From NCBI GenBank assembly GCA_030679955.1, contig JAUXSF010000009.1, forward strand, positions 242,512 through 306,511: a DNA stretch of 64,000 bases. Direction: 5' to 3'. Positions 43,899 through 52,884 of this stretch are shown here, piece after piece. Positions within the stretch are counted from its first letter, which is position 1; each line of letters opens with the position of its first letter. The position numbers and the translations under genes are program-made. This stretch comes from Chlamydiales bacterium. Its GTDB lineage: Bacteria; Chlamydiota; Chlamydiia; Chlamydiales; JAJFMA01. The notes under the pieces are model-generated. The model saw only the letters and a list, made by a program, of their open reading frames with translations, was not told the DNA's origin and ran no database searches.

Positions 43899-44960
43899 AT
43901 GAGTATATTTATTCCACCCATTCATTTTATCATTAATGATGAATCTAGCATGCCTAATGAAGCTCGTCGCAAACGCTCAAAAATCGAATTTATACGGTTT
44001 GAAGTGCAGCGAAAGCCGCACGAACTCTTTGTTCATGTGCATCCGATGACCATGTTAATGGCGAAGTATGCTTTTACAGCTATTCTTGGACTTATCGCTT
44101 GGTGTTCGGCCACTGTTCCTTTTTTACTCTCTATGGTGTTGGCATGCGTGATCGGTATTGTATTCCCTTGGCCATGCAGGCTGGCCCAGCGCATAGCAAA
44201 ACTAGGGTGGAGATCGCTCTTAAGCTATACTGGAGGATCTGCTTCTCATAATTCTACGCTTCTAGCGCTATCGATTGCGGCAATCGGAGCGTGGTATGCC
44301 CCTTTTTTGGCAGGTGTAGTAATAGGCCAGCAAGCGGGATGTGTCTTGAGAGACTTTGTCCGCCAAAATATGGGCTCCGAATCAGAGGCATTATTGATCC
44401 AGACTCTCGTCCGCGGCGGAAGGATGTCAATTAATACAATCTTAATTTTCCTTCGGCTATTCTTTAGTGGATTTCAAAAATGGAGAAAAATGATGGTCGG
44501 TTTACACGTTGTCGTTCAGGACATAAAGGGATTGCAACCTTTTACTATAAGCGAGCTTCCCGATCATAATGATGAGTACTGCCTCACAATCAATAGTAAC
44601 CTAGCTGAAATGGCTCAATACGCTCTTAAGGGCATTGTAATAGCCTGGTCCCTGGTTAACGCACCATACTATTTCATTGGCATGGCTATTGTAGGTGGTA
44701 CCTGCGGAGAGGCTCTACAGAATATTAACGAGAAAATCTTCGAGTTTTGGAATAAAGAAACTCACCAGCATCTGCACGAGCCATGTCATGCGCGTAAAGT
44801 AGGCATTGGCGCCGCAATTGCGTTGGCGAGCTACATATTCCCTGCTCCGTTAGCCATTATGGCTGGTCAGCTTACAGGTAGCATTATCCGTGAGCATGTC
44901 GACAAAACCGACTGGTCTCGCCCAAGAAAAAATGAAGTCTCCCTTAGCGACTCTCAATAA
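43899..44960 (+). CDS. Unknown hydrophobic protein, possible inclusion-membrane type
   Basis: 353 residues, not recognised. It has four to six hydrophobic stretches in two groups (about 52-95 and 124-146, then 243-265 and 303-330). Closely spaced bilobed hydrophobic pairs are the hallmark of chlamydial Inc proteins, but this is only a resemblance. Both groups contain similar runs, ALSIAAIGAWYAPFLAGVVI with later CVLRDFVRQN and AIALASYIFPAPLAIMAGQL with SIIREHVDK, suggesting an internal duplication. No enzyme motif. It stands alone, with a weak ribosome site. Confidence 0.6.
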   Translation: MSIFIPPIHFIINDESSMPNEARRKRSKIEFIRFEVQRKPHELFVHVHPMTMLMAKYAFTAILGLIAWCSATVPFLLSMVLACVIGIVFPWPCRLAQRIAKLGWRSLLSYTGGSASHNSTLLALSIAAIGAWYAPFLAGVVIGQQAGCVLRDFVRQNMGSESEALLIQTLVRGGRMSINTILIFLRLFFSGFQKWRKMMVGLHVVVQDIKGLQPFTISELPDHNDEYCLTINSNLAEMAQYALKGIVIAWSLVNAPYYFIGMAIVGGTCGEALQNINEKIFEFWNKETHQHLHEPCHARKVGIGAAIALASYIFPAPLAIMAGQLTGSIIREHVDKTDWSRPRKNEVSLSDSQ

Positions 44961-45021
44961 AAATCTATAGTTCTTATTCCCCTAGCCATATCCAAAGGGT
45001 TGGCTAGGAGAACTTACCACT

Positions 45022-45177
45022 TTAGGCGGCCGGCGATGTCACTTGAATGGTATCACCTTGGACAGAGAGCTGGACCCGCCCACCTAACACACCCGAAAAT
45101 TTGGCATCGGATGCTGGATCTACAATGCTCGTCTCAAAGCGACGTTGTAACGGACGCGCTCCCCATTCTGGGCTGGG
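45022..45177 (-). pseudogene. Decayed C-terminal fragment of a ClpB/ClpC-like AAA+ gene
   Basis: The minus strand reads PSPEWGARPLQRRFETSIVD, then PASDAKFSGVLGGRVQLSV and QGDTIQVTSPAA before a TAA at 45022-45024. GARPLQRR followed by an I..P..... L-G-G...V pattern is the end of Clp ATPases (GARPLKR...). An in-frame TAG at 45178-45180 and a TGA just upstream end the frame; no D2 domain is left. The intact Clp-like gene that starts 275 bases further on ends with NPRLGARPLKTFINKQV. It is therefore the relict tail of another Clp gene or a partial duplication. Confidence 0.7.
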
Positions 45178-45320
45178 CTATTCCTCAATGTCATCAGCTC
45201 AAAGATTTTTTTATCAGAAGAAAGTTAGATCTCGAGTTGAGCTAGTCGCCAAGCGATTAGCTACAGAAGAGCTTTAAACTATCGAAGGCCAAGACTTAGA
45301 GAAACGTCCTAAAACATCTC

Positions 45321-45352
45321 CCTCTCTGTGCTCTTTGTGATCTCCGTGTTAA
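45321..45352. repeat. Family A repeat, single arm
   Basis: Minus strand TTAACACGGAGATCACAAAG followed by AGCACAGAG, a variant of the dispersed A family (AACGCAAAGACGC type). Within the 490-base gap that also holds the Clp relict; nothing else is seen there. Confidence 0.5.
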
Positions 45353-45452
45353 AAAACATATATCAATTACTTTAAATTGATGACATTGCGCTTCGCTTCG
45401 ACCTGGAGACCACGAGCTGAAACACCAAATCTGACAGTGACAAACACGACGC

Positions 45453-47744
45453 TTATGCGCAGGGCGCCGCTTCTTGGACTTTCATATCAAGACGGCCATT
45501 CGTATCAGTAAAGGTAACCGTAGTGTGCCTAACAAGTTCACCTCTGAGCTTAGCAGTCGAAGCACGACTTATAACCTGTTTGTTAATAAATGTTTTTAAC
45601 GGACGCGCCCCAAGTCGGGGATTGGTTCCATGGCTAACAATCCAATCAACCGCCGATTCGTCCCACTGCAAATTAAGGTCTTCCCTCTTCCACCTTGTTT
45701 GGACCTTTACAAGCTCCTTATTAACAATAGCAGAGAGCTGATTTGGTTGAAGAGAGTCGAAGGGTAAAACCGCATCTAACCTACCTAGAAATTCCAGTTT
45801 AAATCTATTTTCCAGATCCTGCATGGGGACGTTGGAGGTCATAATAAAAACGGCATTTTTACAATTTATCTGTCGTTTTTTAGAATCGGTGATATGACCC
45901 TTGTCGAAAATTTGTAAAAACAGATCGTAAATACTACGATGGGCTTTTTCGAATTCATCCAGGAGTACTAAGGAATATGGATTATCCCGCAGTTGATTCG
46001 TTAGCTGACCACCATCACCATAACCTACTAAGCCAGCTGCCGCTCCAATCAACTTACTGCTTGAATAAGAATCCATATATTCTGACATGTCTATACGAAT
46101 CATTGCACCGGGCGTGTTATAAATTTCCTCAGCAAGTGCTTCAGCTAATTCTGTTTTTCCTACTCCAGTGGGTCCTATGAAAAGGAATGCTCCAACAGGA
46201 CGAGTAGGATCACCGAGCCCAGAGCGTGAGCGACGAATAGCTTCACTCACCTCCTGTACAGCACGCTCTTGGCCAATCACTCGTCGGCTAAGCCGGTCCT
46301 CTAAACCTAAAAACCTTTCGGCGTCATTCTGAGCTAAATTAGCAGTGGGTATACCTGTTCGCAGTGCGAGCACCCTAGCGATTTCCTGGACACCCACATC
46401 CTGTTTCGCTGCGGCCGCCTCGTCGAGCAAGTCAATAGCATTGTCCGGCAATCTTTTCTCGGTTATGTATCGGTCAGCCAGAGTTGCTGCCGCCTCTAAA
46501 GCATCGTCCGTAATCTTTACGTTATGAAATTTCTCATATCCTGGGCGCAAGGCCTGCAATATTCTAATTGTTTGCTCCACCGTGGGTTCAGGAACACCAA
46601 CCTTACTGAAACGTCTTTTAAAAGCTAGATCTGAATCGAAAAATTCGACATATTCTTTATTCGTTGTTGCCCCAATGCAACGGAAGCTGTTCCTTGCTAG
46701 AGCGGGTTTTAACATATCCGCTGTTTCCTTACCATACAGGCCTGATAGCAGGGCATGAATTTCATCGATAAATAAGATCACCTTCCCATTGCTTCTTTCT
46801 ACATAATCTATGATGTTCTTCAATCTGCCTTCAAACCCCAAAGGTCCACCCGCCTTAAGCCGGCCAAGATCCAACGACAGAATTTGTAAATCTTTCAAAC
46901 CTTCGGGAGCGGTGCCATTAGCTACCTTTAAGGCGAGAGCTTCCACCACAGCCGTTTTTCCTACACCAGGATCGCCCACAAGGATAGCATTAGCCTTTCC
47001 TTTGCGACCAAGAATTGTTGTAAGTTGCGTTAACTCTTCCTCCCTACCAGCGACTGGGTCCAGATTTCCTTTTCTAGCCTTATCGGTAAGGTCTTCACAA
47101 TATGTTTTCACGGAGTTTTTGGTTAGAAATGATCGACCAATTGCAGAATACAAAGCAACGCCTGTAGAAATTACAGCAATGGTCCCCATAGCTAAGCTAG
47201 TATAAGAAACCCCGTCATGGCGATACGAATCGGGCACCTGTGACTTCAGCGTTTGCCGTAGCATTACCATCTGATACATCAGGGCAGCTCCGACTATACA
47301 GCCTGCCAGACAGCTAATCGTTGGGCGTTTCATGGCCTTTCGACAAGAGTCATTAGCATTTTTGACTTTAGTTACCAAGGTATTAACTTTATCTTTCCAG
47401 GCACTAGGCTCCCATCTGGTACGCAACTTTAAACGATCAGCAGTATGGATTAAGAGACTGGGAGAGATTGCAAAAGGAATACAAGCCCCTTGTGCTAGGA
47501 ATGATAGAGCTCGCACCACATGCCATGCTTGATTACTCACTCGACCACTAAGAATTGATGATGGTAATCCTGTTATGGCGCACGCTAAATGGTAGGAAGC
47601 ATCCCCTAAAGTTGCTATTTCAGCTGCTATGCCGTTGCCTATCGCTTTTCCATAATTTGTCCAAGTTCCAGAGTCGAGGAGAGACTGAATTCTATTTAGA
47701 TAACTGCCTGACCAAGAACTGTCTAAACTGCGTAACGAAGCCAT
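45453..47744 (-). CDS. Membrane-anchored two-AAA Clp-like unfoldase
   Basis: 763 residues. The usual Clp N-domain is replaced by about 205 residues with hydrophobic segments at about 75-98, 143-158 and 184-203. D1 has Walker A GDPGVGKT (257-264) and Walker B VILFIDE; D2 has GPTGVGKT (524-531) and LVLLDE, with sensor/terminal NPRLGARPLKTFI. The M-domain coiled coil of ClpB/ClpC is missing (NAIDLLDEAAAAKQDVGVQE leads straight to the linker). The D1 pore loop reads AGGPLGFEGRL where ClpB has GAKYRGEFEERL, so the aromatic pore residue is absent; the D2 loop GLVGYGDGG is near canonical. It would unfold or remodel proteins at a membrane. No ClpP-docking loop was recognised. AAGGA precedes the ATG. 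Confidence 0.83.
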   Translation of the reverse strand: MASLRSLDSSWSGSYLNRIQSLLDSGTWTNYGKAIGNGIAAEIATLGDASYHLACAITGLPSSILSGRVSNQAWHVVRALSFLAQGACIPFAISPSLLIHTADRLKLRTRWEPSAWKDKVNTLVTKVKNANDSCRKAMKRPTISCLAGCIVGAALMYQMVMLRQTLKSQVPDSYRHDGVSYTSLAMGTIAVISTGVALYSAIGRSFLTKNSVKTYCEDLTDKARKGNLDPVAGREEELTQLTTILGRKGKANAILVGDPGVGKTAVVEALALKVANGTAPEGLKDLQILSLDLGRLKAGGPLGFEGRLKNIIDYVERSNGKVILFIDEIHALLSGLYGKETADMLKPALARNSFRCIGATTNKEYVEFFDSDLAFKRRFSKVGVPEPTVEQTIRILQALRPGYEKFHNVKITDDALEAAATLADRYITEKRLPDNAIDLLDEAAAAKQDVGVQEIARVLALRTGIPTANLAQNDAERFLGLEDRLSRRVIGQERAVQEVSEAIRRSRSGLGDPTRPVGAFLFIGPTGVGKTELAEALAEEIYNTPGAMIRIDMSEYMDSYSSSKLIGAAAGLVGYGDGGQLTNQLRDNPYSLVLLDEFEKAHRSIYDLFLQIFDKGHITDSKKRQINCKNAVFIMTSNVPMQDLENRFKLEFLGRLDAVLPFDSLQPNQLSAIVNKELVKVQTRWKREDLNLQWDESAVDWIVSHGTNPRLGARPLKTFINKQVISRASTAKLRGELVRHTTVTFTDTNGRLDMKVQEAAPCA

Positions 47745-47865
47745 ATAATCCTTCTATTAAGACCAAAGGCTTTAAGTATAGTCAATCAACATAAAGAATA
47801 TATTAACCTTGAGAAAAGAATAGATATCGCACTATTCCTTTATGAAAAAATAAATCGCATTCACT

Positions 47866-48579
47866 TTATTTTTTGGAGAGCATGAGCATATTGGCATCGT
47901 ACGTGAGAACGCCCAGCATGATAGCGGTTTGAAGGTGGTCCAGCGAAATGCTGTAGGTGAGATCTTTGGAATAGGGGTTCTTCTCGTAGGGATCCATAAT
48001 CTTGACCATGCCCGTTTGGGTGTCATAGCTTTGGATCAGAACAAAGTGTCCTTCGGGATACCCCTTAACGTCATCTACAATAGCTTTAATGGTGCCGTCT
48101 AGAACATATTCCCTTGCCGCCATATAGAGGTATGTGGAGCTAAGACCGGTCAGAATGGGCACTCCCTGCTTCAGATACTTTGTGATTAACCTGTGGCAGA
48201 TATCTTCCATAGCGATAGTGCCACCTAGATTAAGAAACTCCAGGTAGTGCTTGCAGGCAAAGCGTAGCTTTTGCGATGACTTGACTTCGATTTGTTTACG
48301 CAGTTTTTCCTTTAGCTCTTCAGTACTCAGCGGTATGGGATTGAACCAGGTGGGATCGAAAACGTGCAAATTATACGTGTAGATCTTCGCGGAATAACCA
48401 CGCTGCAAAGCATGAATACCCAACACTACAGCCAATGTGCCACCACGCTTAACGCTTTCCACTTCGGCAATGATCGTTTCCACTTCGGCAGGGTCGCCGA
48501 AATAACGATAAACAGCTTCCAGACATGTGGGTCCACATGCTGTTTCCGTAGGCTGGGGCCGGATTTTTAACTTGTCCAT
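47866..48579 (-). CDS. C39-like papain-fold peptidase of the amidoligase cluster
   Basis: 237 residues. KIRPQPTETACGPTCLEAVY carries the C39-type active site (Gln, then Cys in the ACGPTC motif). His is in YPEGHFVLIQSYD and Asp in VKIMDPYEKNPYS. This Q-C-H-D set and the length match the bacteriocin-processing/DUF3335-like peptidases that stand alone. It overlaps the preceding amidohydrolase gene by 13 bases, so it belongs to the same four-gene operon. It might cleave a product or a tag made by the two ligases. No signal peptide. Confidence 0.85.
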   Translation of the reverse strand: MDKLKIRPQPTETACGPTCLEAVYRYFGDPAEVETIIAEVESVKRGGTLAVVLGIHALQRGYSAKIYTYNLHVFDPTWFNPIPLSTEELKEKLRKQIEVKSSQKLRFACKHYLEFLNLGGTIAMEDICHRLITKYLKQGVPILTGLSSTYLYMAAREYVLDGTIKAIVDDVKGYPEGHFVLIQSYDTQTGMVKIMDPYEKNPYSKDLTYSISLDHLQTAIMLGVLTYDANMLMLSKK

Positions 48580-49292
48580 GACACCATACCCTTATTCACG
48601 AGCGTTAACAACGTTTGCTGCAAGGCTTTGCTCATTTCATTCCAACGTATTGGGTCTCGATATAGTCCCTGATTGACCTCAAGTTCTATGCCCACATAAC
48701 GATCTGAGTGAAATGTCTTGCGAAGAGCTGTGACAAAGCCATCGGCCGTACCGCGGTAAGGGTAATTCATCCGAATGCGGTAACGATCCCCTAACTTGTT
48801 TTTTAACAGATCTCGCCATGCCTTTGCAAACTGCTTCTCGCCCTCACGGGCGGGATCGTACAAAATACCTATTTCCGCCTGACGCTCAACACCCTCTAAT
48901 ACAGGGGTAAAGCTGTGTACTGACACATGCCAGACATCCTTACCCTTAGAATAGTGCGATTGGATAGCCATGGCGACTTTTGAGCGATAAGGAAGGTGAA
49001 TGTTCTGAATGAGCAGCTTTCGTTCATCTTGTGAGAGTTTCTCACAGAACTCTGAAAACAATTTGGGATGGTGCAACGAACGATTAAGCTCTATAAGCAG
49101 CCGCGAGACTTCGTGGATAAAAACTTGGGAAGCACCAGCGCGTTGTAGAGCAAGCGTCAGCTCTAAAGCTCCTATATCCCAACCACGATGACTGGCTAGC
49201 ACCTTTTTTGGAATAGCAACCTGTTTATCCCATGGACTTGGTAATTTGTTGCCCCCGTGCTCGCAAGATAAAATCAGCTTGGCTTTTCTCAT
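48567..49292 (-). CDS. N-formylglutamate amidohydrolase-like protein
   Basis: 241 residues from the ATG that overlaps the upstream stop (TGATG); the frame also has a GTG one codon earlier. It has KLILSCEHGGNKLPSPW (the SxxHGG metal motif of the family), HRGWDIGALELTLAL (Asp/Glu site), VHSFTPVLEG and GIELEVNQGLY. N-formylglutamate amidohydrolases are zinc enzymes that cut an amide next to glutamate. In this operon, substrate is likely a glutamyl or amino-acid amide made by its partners rather than histidine-degradation products, since no hut genes are present. That is inference. Confidence 0.87.
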   Translation of the reverse strand: MRKAKLILSCEHGGNKLPSPWDKQVAIPKKVLASHRGWDIGALELTLALQRAGASQVFIHEVSRLLIELNRSLHHPKLFSEFCEKLSQDERKLLIQNIHLPYRSKVAMAIQSHYSKGKDVWHVSVHSFTPVLEGVERQAEIGILYDPAREGEKQFAKAWRDLLKNKLGDRYRIRMNYPYRGTADGFVTALRKTFHSDRYVGIELEVNQGLYRDPIRWNEMSKALQQTLLTLVNKGMVSWTS

Positions 49293-50539
49293 CACGGCAC
49301 AAAGGCTTTACCTGTTGCCAGGGATTCGCACAGATGTTCATAAACACCCTTAAGCGCAGATCTGGAACAGTTGCCACCCATCGCTCGTTTTATGCGGGTC
49401 GCCAAAGTTCCCTCATGCAGGATCACGCTGAGTGGTTTATGGTATTCGGTCGGCACGTGAACGCTGTGAGCTAACTTCTGCCACATCTCTTTGGCGCTGC
49501 AGGCTTTCTCTATACCAAAAACTTGCAGGAACTCCAGATCATCGATGTGAGCTTCTTCACCGAGCTTGATCCCTTGATCCAGAATAGCCTTCAAGCGCTC
49601 TGGAGCAAATTGGTGCAGGGTTTCCATTGATACCCATCGCTCTTCAGCAAGAGCCTTCACTAGCTGTGTGACAACAGAAGCGATGGCTAGGTCCATTAGT
49701 GGAGTTTCTTGCAGGTCGATAAGGCGAATCTCGATGGCATTGCGCTCAAAGCGTGTGATGGCACCACGGGAATTTACCCACTCATAGCGCAAAACACCTT
49801 CGGGATCATGGGGCTCCAGATCCTTATAGATACGTCTTAGAATGATGCTTTGGTAATCAGCGACGGATCTCACAACCTCTGGAATCACATGTCCTGTGAC
49901 AGAGAAGATCTTCTTCTGATTGTTTTTGTAGGTGTCTAAACGTGTATCTTTGAAACCAGTTAACTTTCCATCCGCCACTGGCGAGCTAGCAGCCAAAGAG
50001 GGAATTAGAGGCAAAACAAGTCTTATGGCAGCGTGTAGAGCAACAAATTCACTTTCGTTAGCAAATGGCAGGTTGATATGCATGCTTTGGAGATTACCCC
50101 ATCCATGGCCGCGACAGTCGAAGATTCGGTGCAAGGTATCATAAATTTCAGAACAGCCATGCTGCCAAAGAACCATTTCTTTTAGCGGGTCCATCCAGGG
50201 GTGCATAGCGGTAGGCATGAGTCGCGCATGCATTGGCTTTAGCGCTTCATTTACTCTTTGAATTTCTGTGTTAAATAGCTCAGACACGCCCTTTAGGTCT
50301 TCTGCCGGATCGGTAGTTTTAAATTCTACGACATGAGCGGCAAGCTCGTTGTCCATGCTGATAGGACCATTAACGATTTCTGACACATACTCGTTTGCGA
50401 AACTGAAGAAGAGCTTGTCGGTAATAGGCAAAACATTCAACGAGGCATCGTCTACAATCATGTATTCCAGCTCGATACCGTATGCCTCAAATAATGAAAG
50501 GGTGCGGCGGCTCAAGCTACTGTCCTTTACTTGTGACAT
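49292..50539 (-). CDS. GCS2-type glutamate-cysteine ligase-like carboxylate-amine ligase
   Basis: 415 residues. Start region LSLFEAYGIELEYMIVDDAS has the GCS2 E-x-E metal signature. Later motifs are MDNELAAHVVEFKTTDP, GHGWGNLQSMHINLPFANES, LPLIPSLAASSPVADGK, FKDTRLDTYK and RNAIEIRLIDLQETPL. The family (YbdK-like) joins an amine to a carboxylate using ATP; glutathione-type synthesis is only one possibility, and no gshB is present apart from the adjacent RimK-like enzyme. It overlaps the ATP-grasp gene by 23 bases and the amidohydrolase by one, indicating coordinated production. Confidence 0.88.
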   Translation of the reverse strand: MSQVKDSSLSRRTLSLFEAYGIELEYMIVDDASLNVLPITDKLFFSFANEYVSEIVNGPISMDNELAAHVVEFKTTDPAEDLKGVSELFNTEIQRVNEALKPMHARLMPTAMHPWMDPLKEMVLWQHGCSEIYDTLHRIFDCRGHGWGNLQSMHINLPFANESEFVALHAAIRLVLPLIPSLAASSPVADGKLTGFKDTRLDTYKNNQKKIFSVTGHVIPEVVRSVADYQSIILRRIYKDLEPHDPEGVLRYEWVNSRGAITRFERNAIEIRLIDLQETPLMDLAIASVVTQLVKALAEERWVSMETLHQFAPERLKAILDQGIKLGEEAHIDDLEFLQVFGIEKACSAKEMWQKLAHSVHVPTEYHKPLSVILHEGTLATRIKRAMGGNCSRSALKGVYEHLCESLATGKAFVP

Positions 50540-52004
50540 GAAAAACCTTCTGTTTTTTCTTATCGATGCGGTTGCAAATAGCGGTCATTACTTCGCTATA
50601 GAGGCCATCGCCTAAAAAGGCATCCTCTACTCCAGCGTCGATACTTGGGTTATCATTGACTTCGATAATATAGACACGTCCATTAACCTCTTTGATGTCG
50701 ACGCCATAGAGTCCCTTACCTATCAGATTAGCAGCCTTTACAGCGATGTTAATCACCTTTTTAGGCACCTGCTCGATAGGCAGAGTATCGGCATCACCGC
50801 AGTCCATGACGCCCTTTTCGGTTTTATAAATCTGCCAGTGATCTTTAACCATATAGTATTTGCAGGCATAGAGTGGTTTGCCATCCAACACACCCACACG
50901 CCAGTCAAAGCCTGAAGGTAAGAACTCTTGAACGAGTATTAAGTCGGATTTCTCTAAGTATTTGCCTGCTTTATCAATAAAACTTGCAGGATCATCAGCT
51001 TTTGTTACGCCCTGTGAGAAAGCTCCATCGGGCTGCTTAATGACAACGGGATATTCAATCGTATCGGCCATAGCTAACATTTCGTCTTTGTCGATAACAA
51101 ATGAATATGGGATCGGAATCTTATGCTTTTCTAGCAGTGCATAAAGAAAGATTTTGTTGCAGCATCGTAAGATAGACAATGGATCGTCGATAACAACCAA
51201 ACCATTGGCGAAGGCTCGACGCGCAAAACGATAGGTGTGGTGATTCACTTGCGTTGTTTCACGAATGAAAAGAGCATCAAATTCCGCTACACGGCCAAAA
51301 TCACTTTTCGTGATGAATTCCGTGGACAACCCAATGGACTCAGCAGCCTTAGCGAACCGTTGAAGCGCTTTCTTGTTGCTTGGAGGGTTCTCTTCGTCGG
51401 GGTTAACTAAAATAGCCAGATCATAGCGAGTTGCCTTTTTGCGCGGCCCAGCAAGGCTCTTACGCGCTTTAAGGTAATCCTCCGCCTGCTCCTTAGCAAA
51501 GTCCTGGTGGTATTCGGGTATCTGAGAGAGTGACAGAGGACCAATGCTGGCCAAAACCCACTTATCGCGAATACGTGTAAAACGCGCTTGCAAAAAAGGT
51601 GCTGGAAACTGCTTGAAGAGGTAGTTAGCAAGCTTGTCATAGCATTTGGCAACGTTGCGCCCAAAATAGATGCTCATGGTAAAGCTATCGCTGTGGATAT
51701 GCTTTAAGCTGTCTTGAATGAGTTCATCCAGCTCATGCGAGATGAAACGAATCATTGACGGAGACTTAAAGTCCTCGATACATGTCAAACTTGGTTGTGG
51801 TTTATGTCCACGAGCAGAGGCTACCAGAGAAACATAATACCCTAGCCTCTGGTAGGCGTAGGAACGGCACAGGTTGAGTACTCGCAAAGTCTGCTGACCG
51901 CTGTAACTGCTACTCTTGAGGTAATCGTCGGCGGTGACAACTTCGATATCAAGTCCCTTGAGGGGCCAATCGCTTATCTTATTAACTACGATGATCGACT
52001 TCAT
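50517..52004 (-). CDS. RimK-like ATP-grasp ligase with N-terminal RLAN-like domain
   Basis: 495 residues. The N-terminal 150 (LNLCRSYAYQRLGYYVSLVA, ARGHKPQPSLTCIED) resemble the RimK-like ATP-grasp N-terminal (RLAN) domain. The ATP-grasp fold follows, with YPVVIKQPDGAFSQGVTK (Lys and glycine loop), LVQEFLPSGFDWRVGVLDGK and YGVDIKEVNGRVYIIEVNDN followed by PSID (the metal-binding Glu and Asn). RimK enzymes ligate glutamate or other amino acids to a peptide or small acid. First gene of a four-gene operon with a GCS2 ligase, amidohydrolase and C39-type peptidase, a set I recall as a conserved amidoligase neighbourhood. Its product is unknown. Confidence 0.88.
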   Translation of the reverse strand: MKSIIVVNKISDWPLKGLDIEVVTADDYLKSSSYSGQQTLRVLNLCRSYAYQRLGYYVSLVASARGHKPQPSLTCIEDFKSPSMIRFISHELDELIQDSLKHIHSDSFTMSIYFGRNVAKCYDKLANYLFKQFPAPFLQARFTRIRDKWVLASIGPLSLSQIPEYHQDFAKEQAEDYLKARKSLAGPRKKATRYDLAILVNPDEENPPSNKKALQRFAKAAESIGLSTEFITKSDFGRVAEFDALFIRETTQVNHHTYRFARRAFANGLVVIDDPLSILRCCNKIFLYALLEKHKIPIPYSFVIDKDEMLAMADTIEYPVVIKQPDGAFSQGVTKADDPASFIDKAGKYLEKSDLILVQEFLPSGFDWRVGVLDGKPLYACKYYMVKDHWQIYKTEKGVMDCGDADTLPIEQVPKKVINIAVKAANLIGKGLYGVDIKEVNGRVYIIEVNDNPSIDAGVEDAFLGDGLYSEVMTAICNRIDKKKQKVFHVTSKGQ

Positions 52005-52134
52005 AATATTCCGAAATGGTAAAAGCGGTTATCCAACGATAACAACTTTCGATTAAAAAACCTGTATTTTTGCTTTGAGTATGCACAGCGGGGGTTGTGG
52101 ACCTGACCAAATTTTAGCACAATAACCTCTTCCG

Positions 52135-52635
52135 TTAGGCTAGGCGCACTTGGGACTTATTTTTACGTTTTTTAGCATCAACTTCAACCTTAATCTGAGA
52201 TTGCACACAAACAGCCAGAACATCACAAGTTGCGTGATTAATCAGATCCGTCGCTAACGAGCCATAAAAAAACAGGCTAATACCGTGACGTCCGTGGCTA
52301 CCCACCAGGATTAAGTCGGCTGCTATTTTGTTGGAGACTTCGACGATCTCTTCGCGAACCTGACCAACCTTGACTATTCTTCGTTCTTGCGGTATATTAT
52401 TTTTTTCACCTAGTTGATTCAGTCGGATGGTCGCTGACTTCAACGTCTGATCTTGCCATTCTGAAATAGCTTCCACGACATATGGCGACACATAATTGTA
52501 GAAAGGCTCCACGACGTGCAAAAGGCTTATCTCGGCGTTAGAGGCTGATGCAATCTCCAAAGCGCGCAAGAGAACGGGGTCATCATCGCTACTAACAAGG
52601 TCTGCAGCCACTAGAATGTGCTGATAGGTATGCAT
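52135..52635 (-). CDS. Universal stress protein (UspA family)
   Basis: 166 residues, single Usp domain. Start YQHILVAADLVSSDDDPVLL, then LLHVVEPFYNYVSPYVVE, then the ATP-binding signature ILVGSHGRHGISLFFYGSLA (G-x2-G-x9-GS), ending ATCDVLAVCV. A basic tail (KKRKNKSQVR) of about 25 residues is extra. Role in stress or energy sensing is generic. AGGAGG precedes the ATG. Monocistronic to appearance. Confidence 0.92.
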   Translation of the reverse strand: MHTYQHILVAADLVSSDDDPVLLRALEIASASNAEISLLHVVEPFYNYVSPYVVEAISEWQDQTLKSATIRLNQLGEKNNIPQERRIVKVGQVREEIVEVSNKIAADLILVGSHGRHGISLFFYGSLATDLINHATCDVLAVCVQSQIKVEVDAKKRKNKSQVRLA

Positions 52636-52739
52636 GAGTCCTCCTTAGATCGTATACTGCAGTAATATTCGACACCGTAGCCGACCTCGCTTTTTAATTC
52701 AAAGAATCGTGAAATTCTTTTTGAGAGTGGGATTTCTAT

Positions 52740-52764
52740 CGCAAAGACGCGGAGGCGCCAAGAA
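52740..52764. repeat. Family A repeat, single arm
   Basis: CGCAAAGACGCGGAGGCGCC followed by AAGAAG, lying upstream of the uspA-like gene and 120 bases before the MFS gene. No clear partner arm nearby. The rest of the 249-base gap is AT-rich and would hold the two divergent promoters. Confidence 0.55.
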
Positions 52765-52884
52765 GTTGAAGCTACGTTGAGGCCGCTGCATAGTCGTAAT
52801 AATAAATATATAAAAAATTCAAAAAATGATTGATTTTATAGAATACATTCATTACAATTGAGTAACACTACATGAGTTTCAAAT

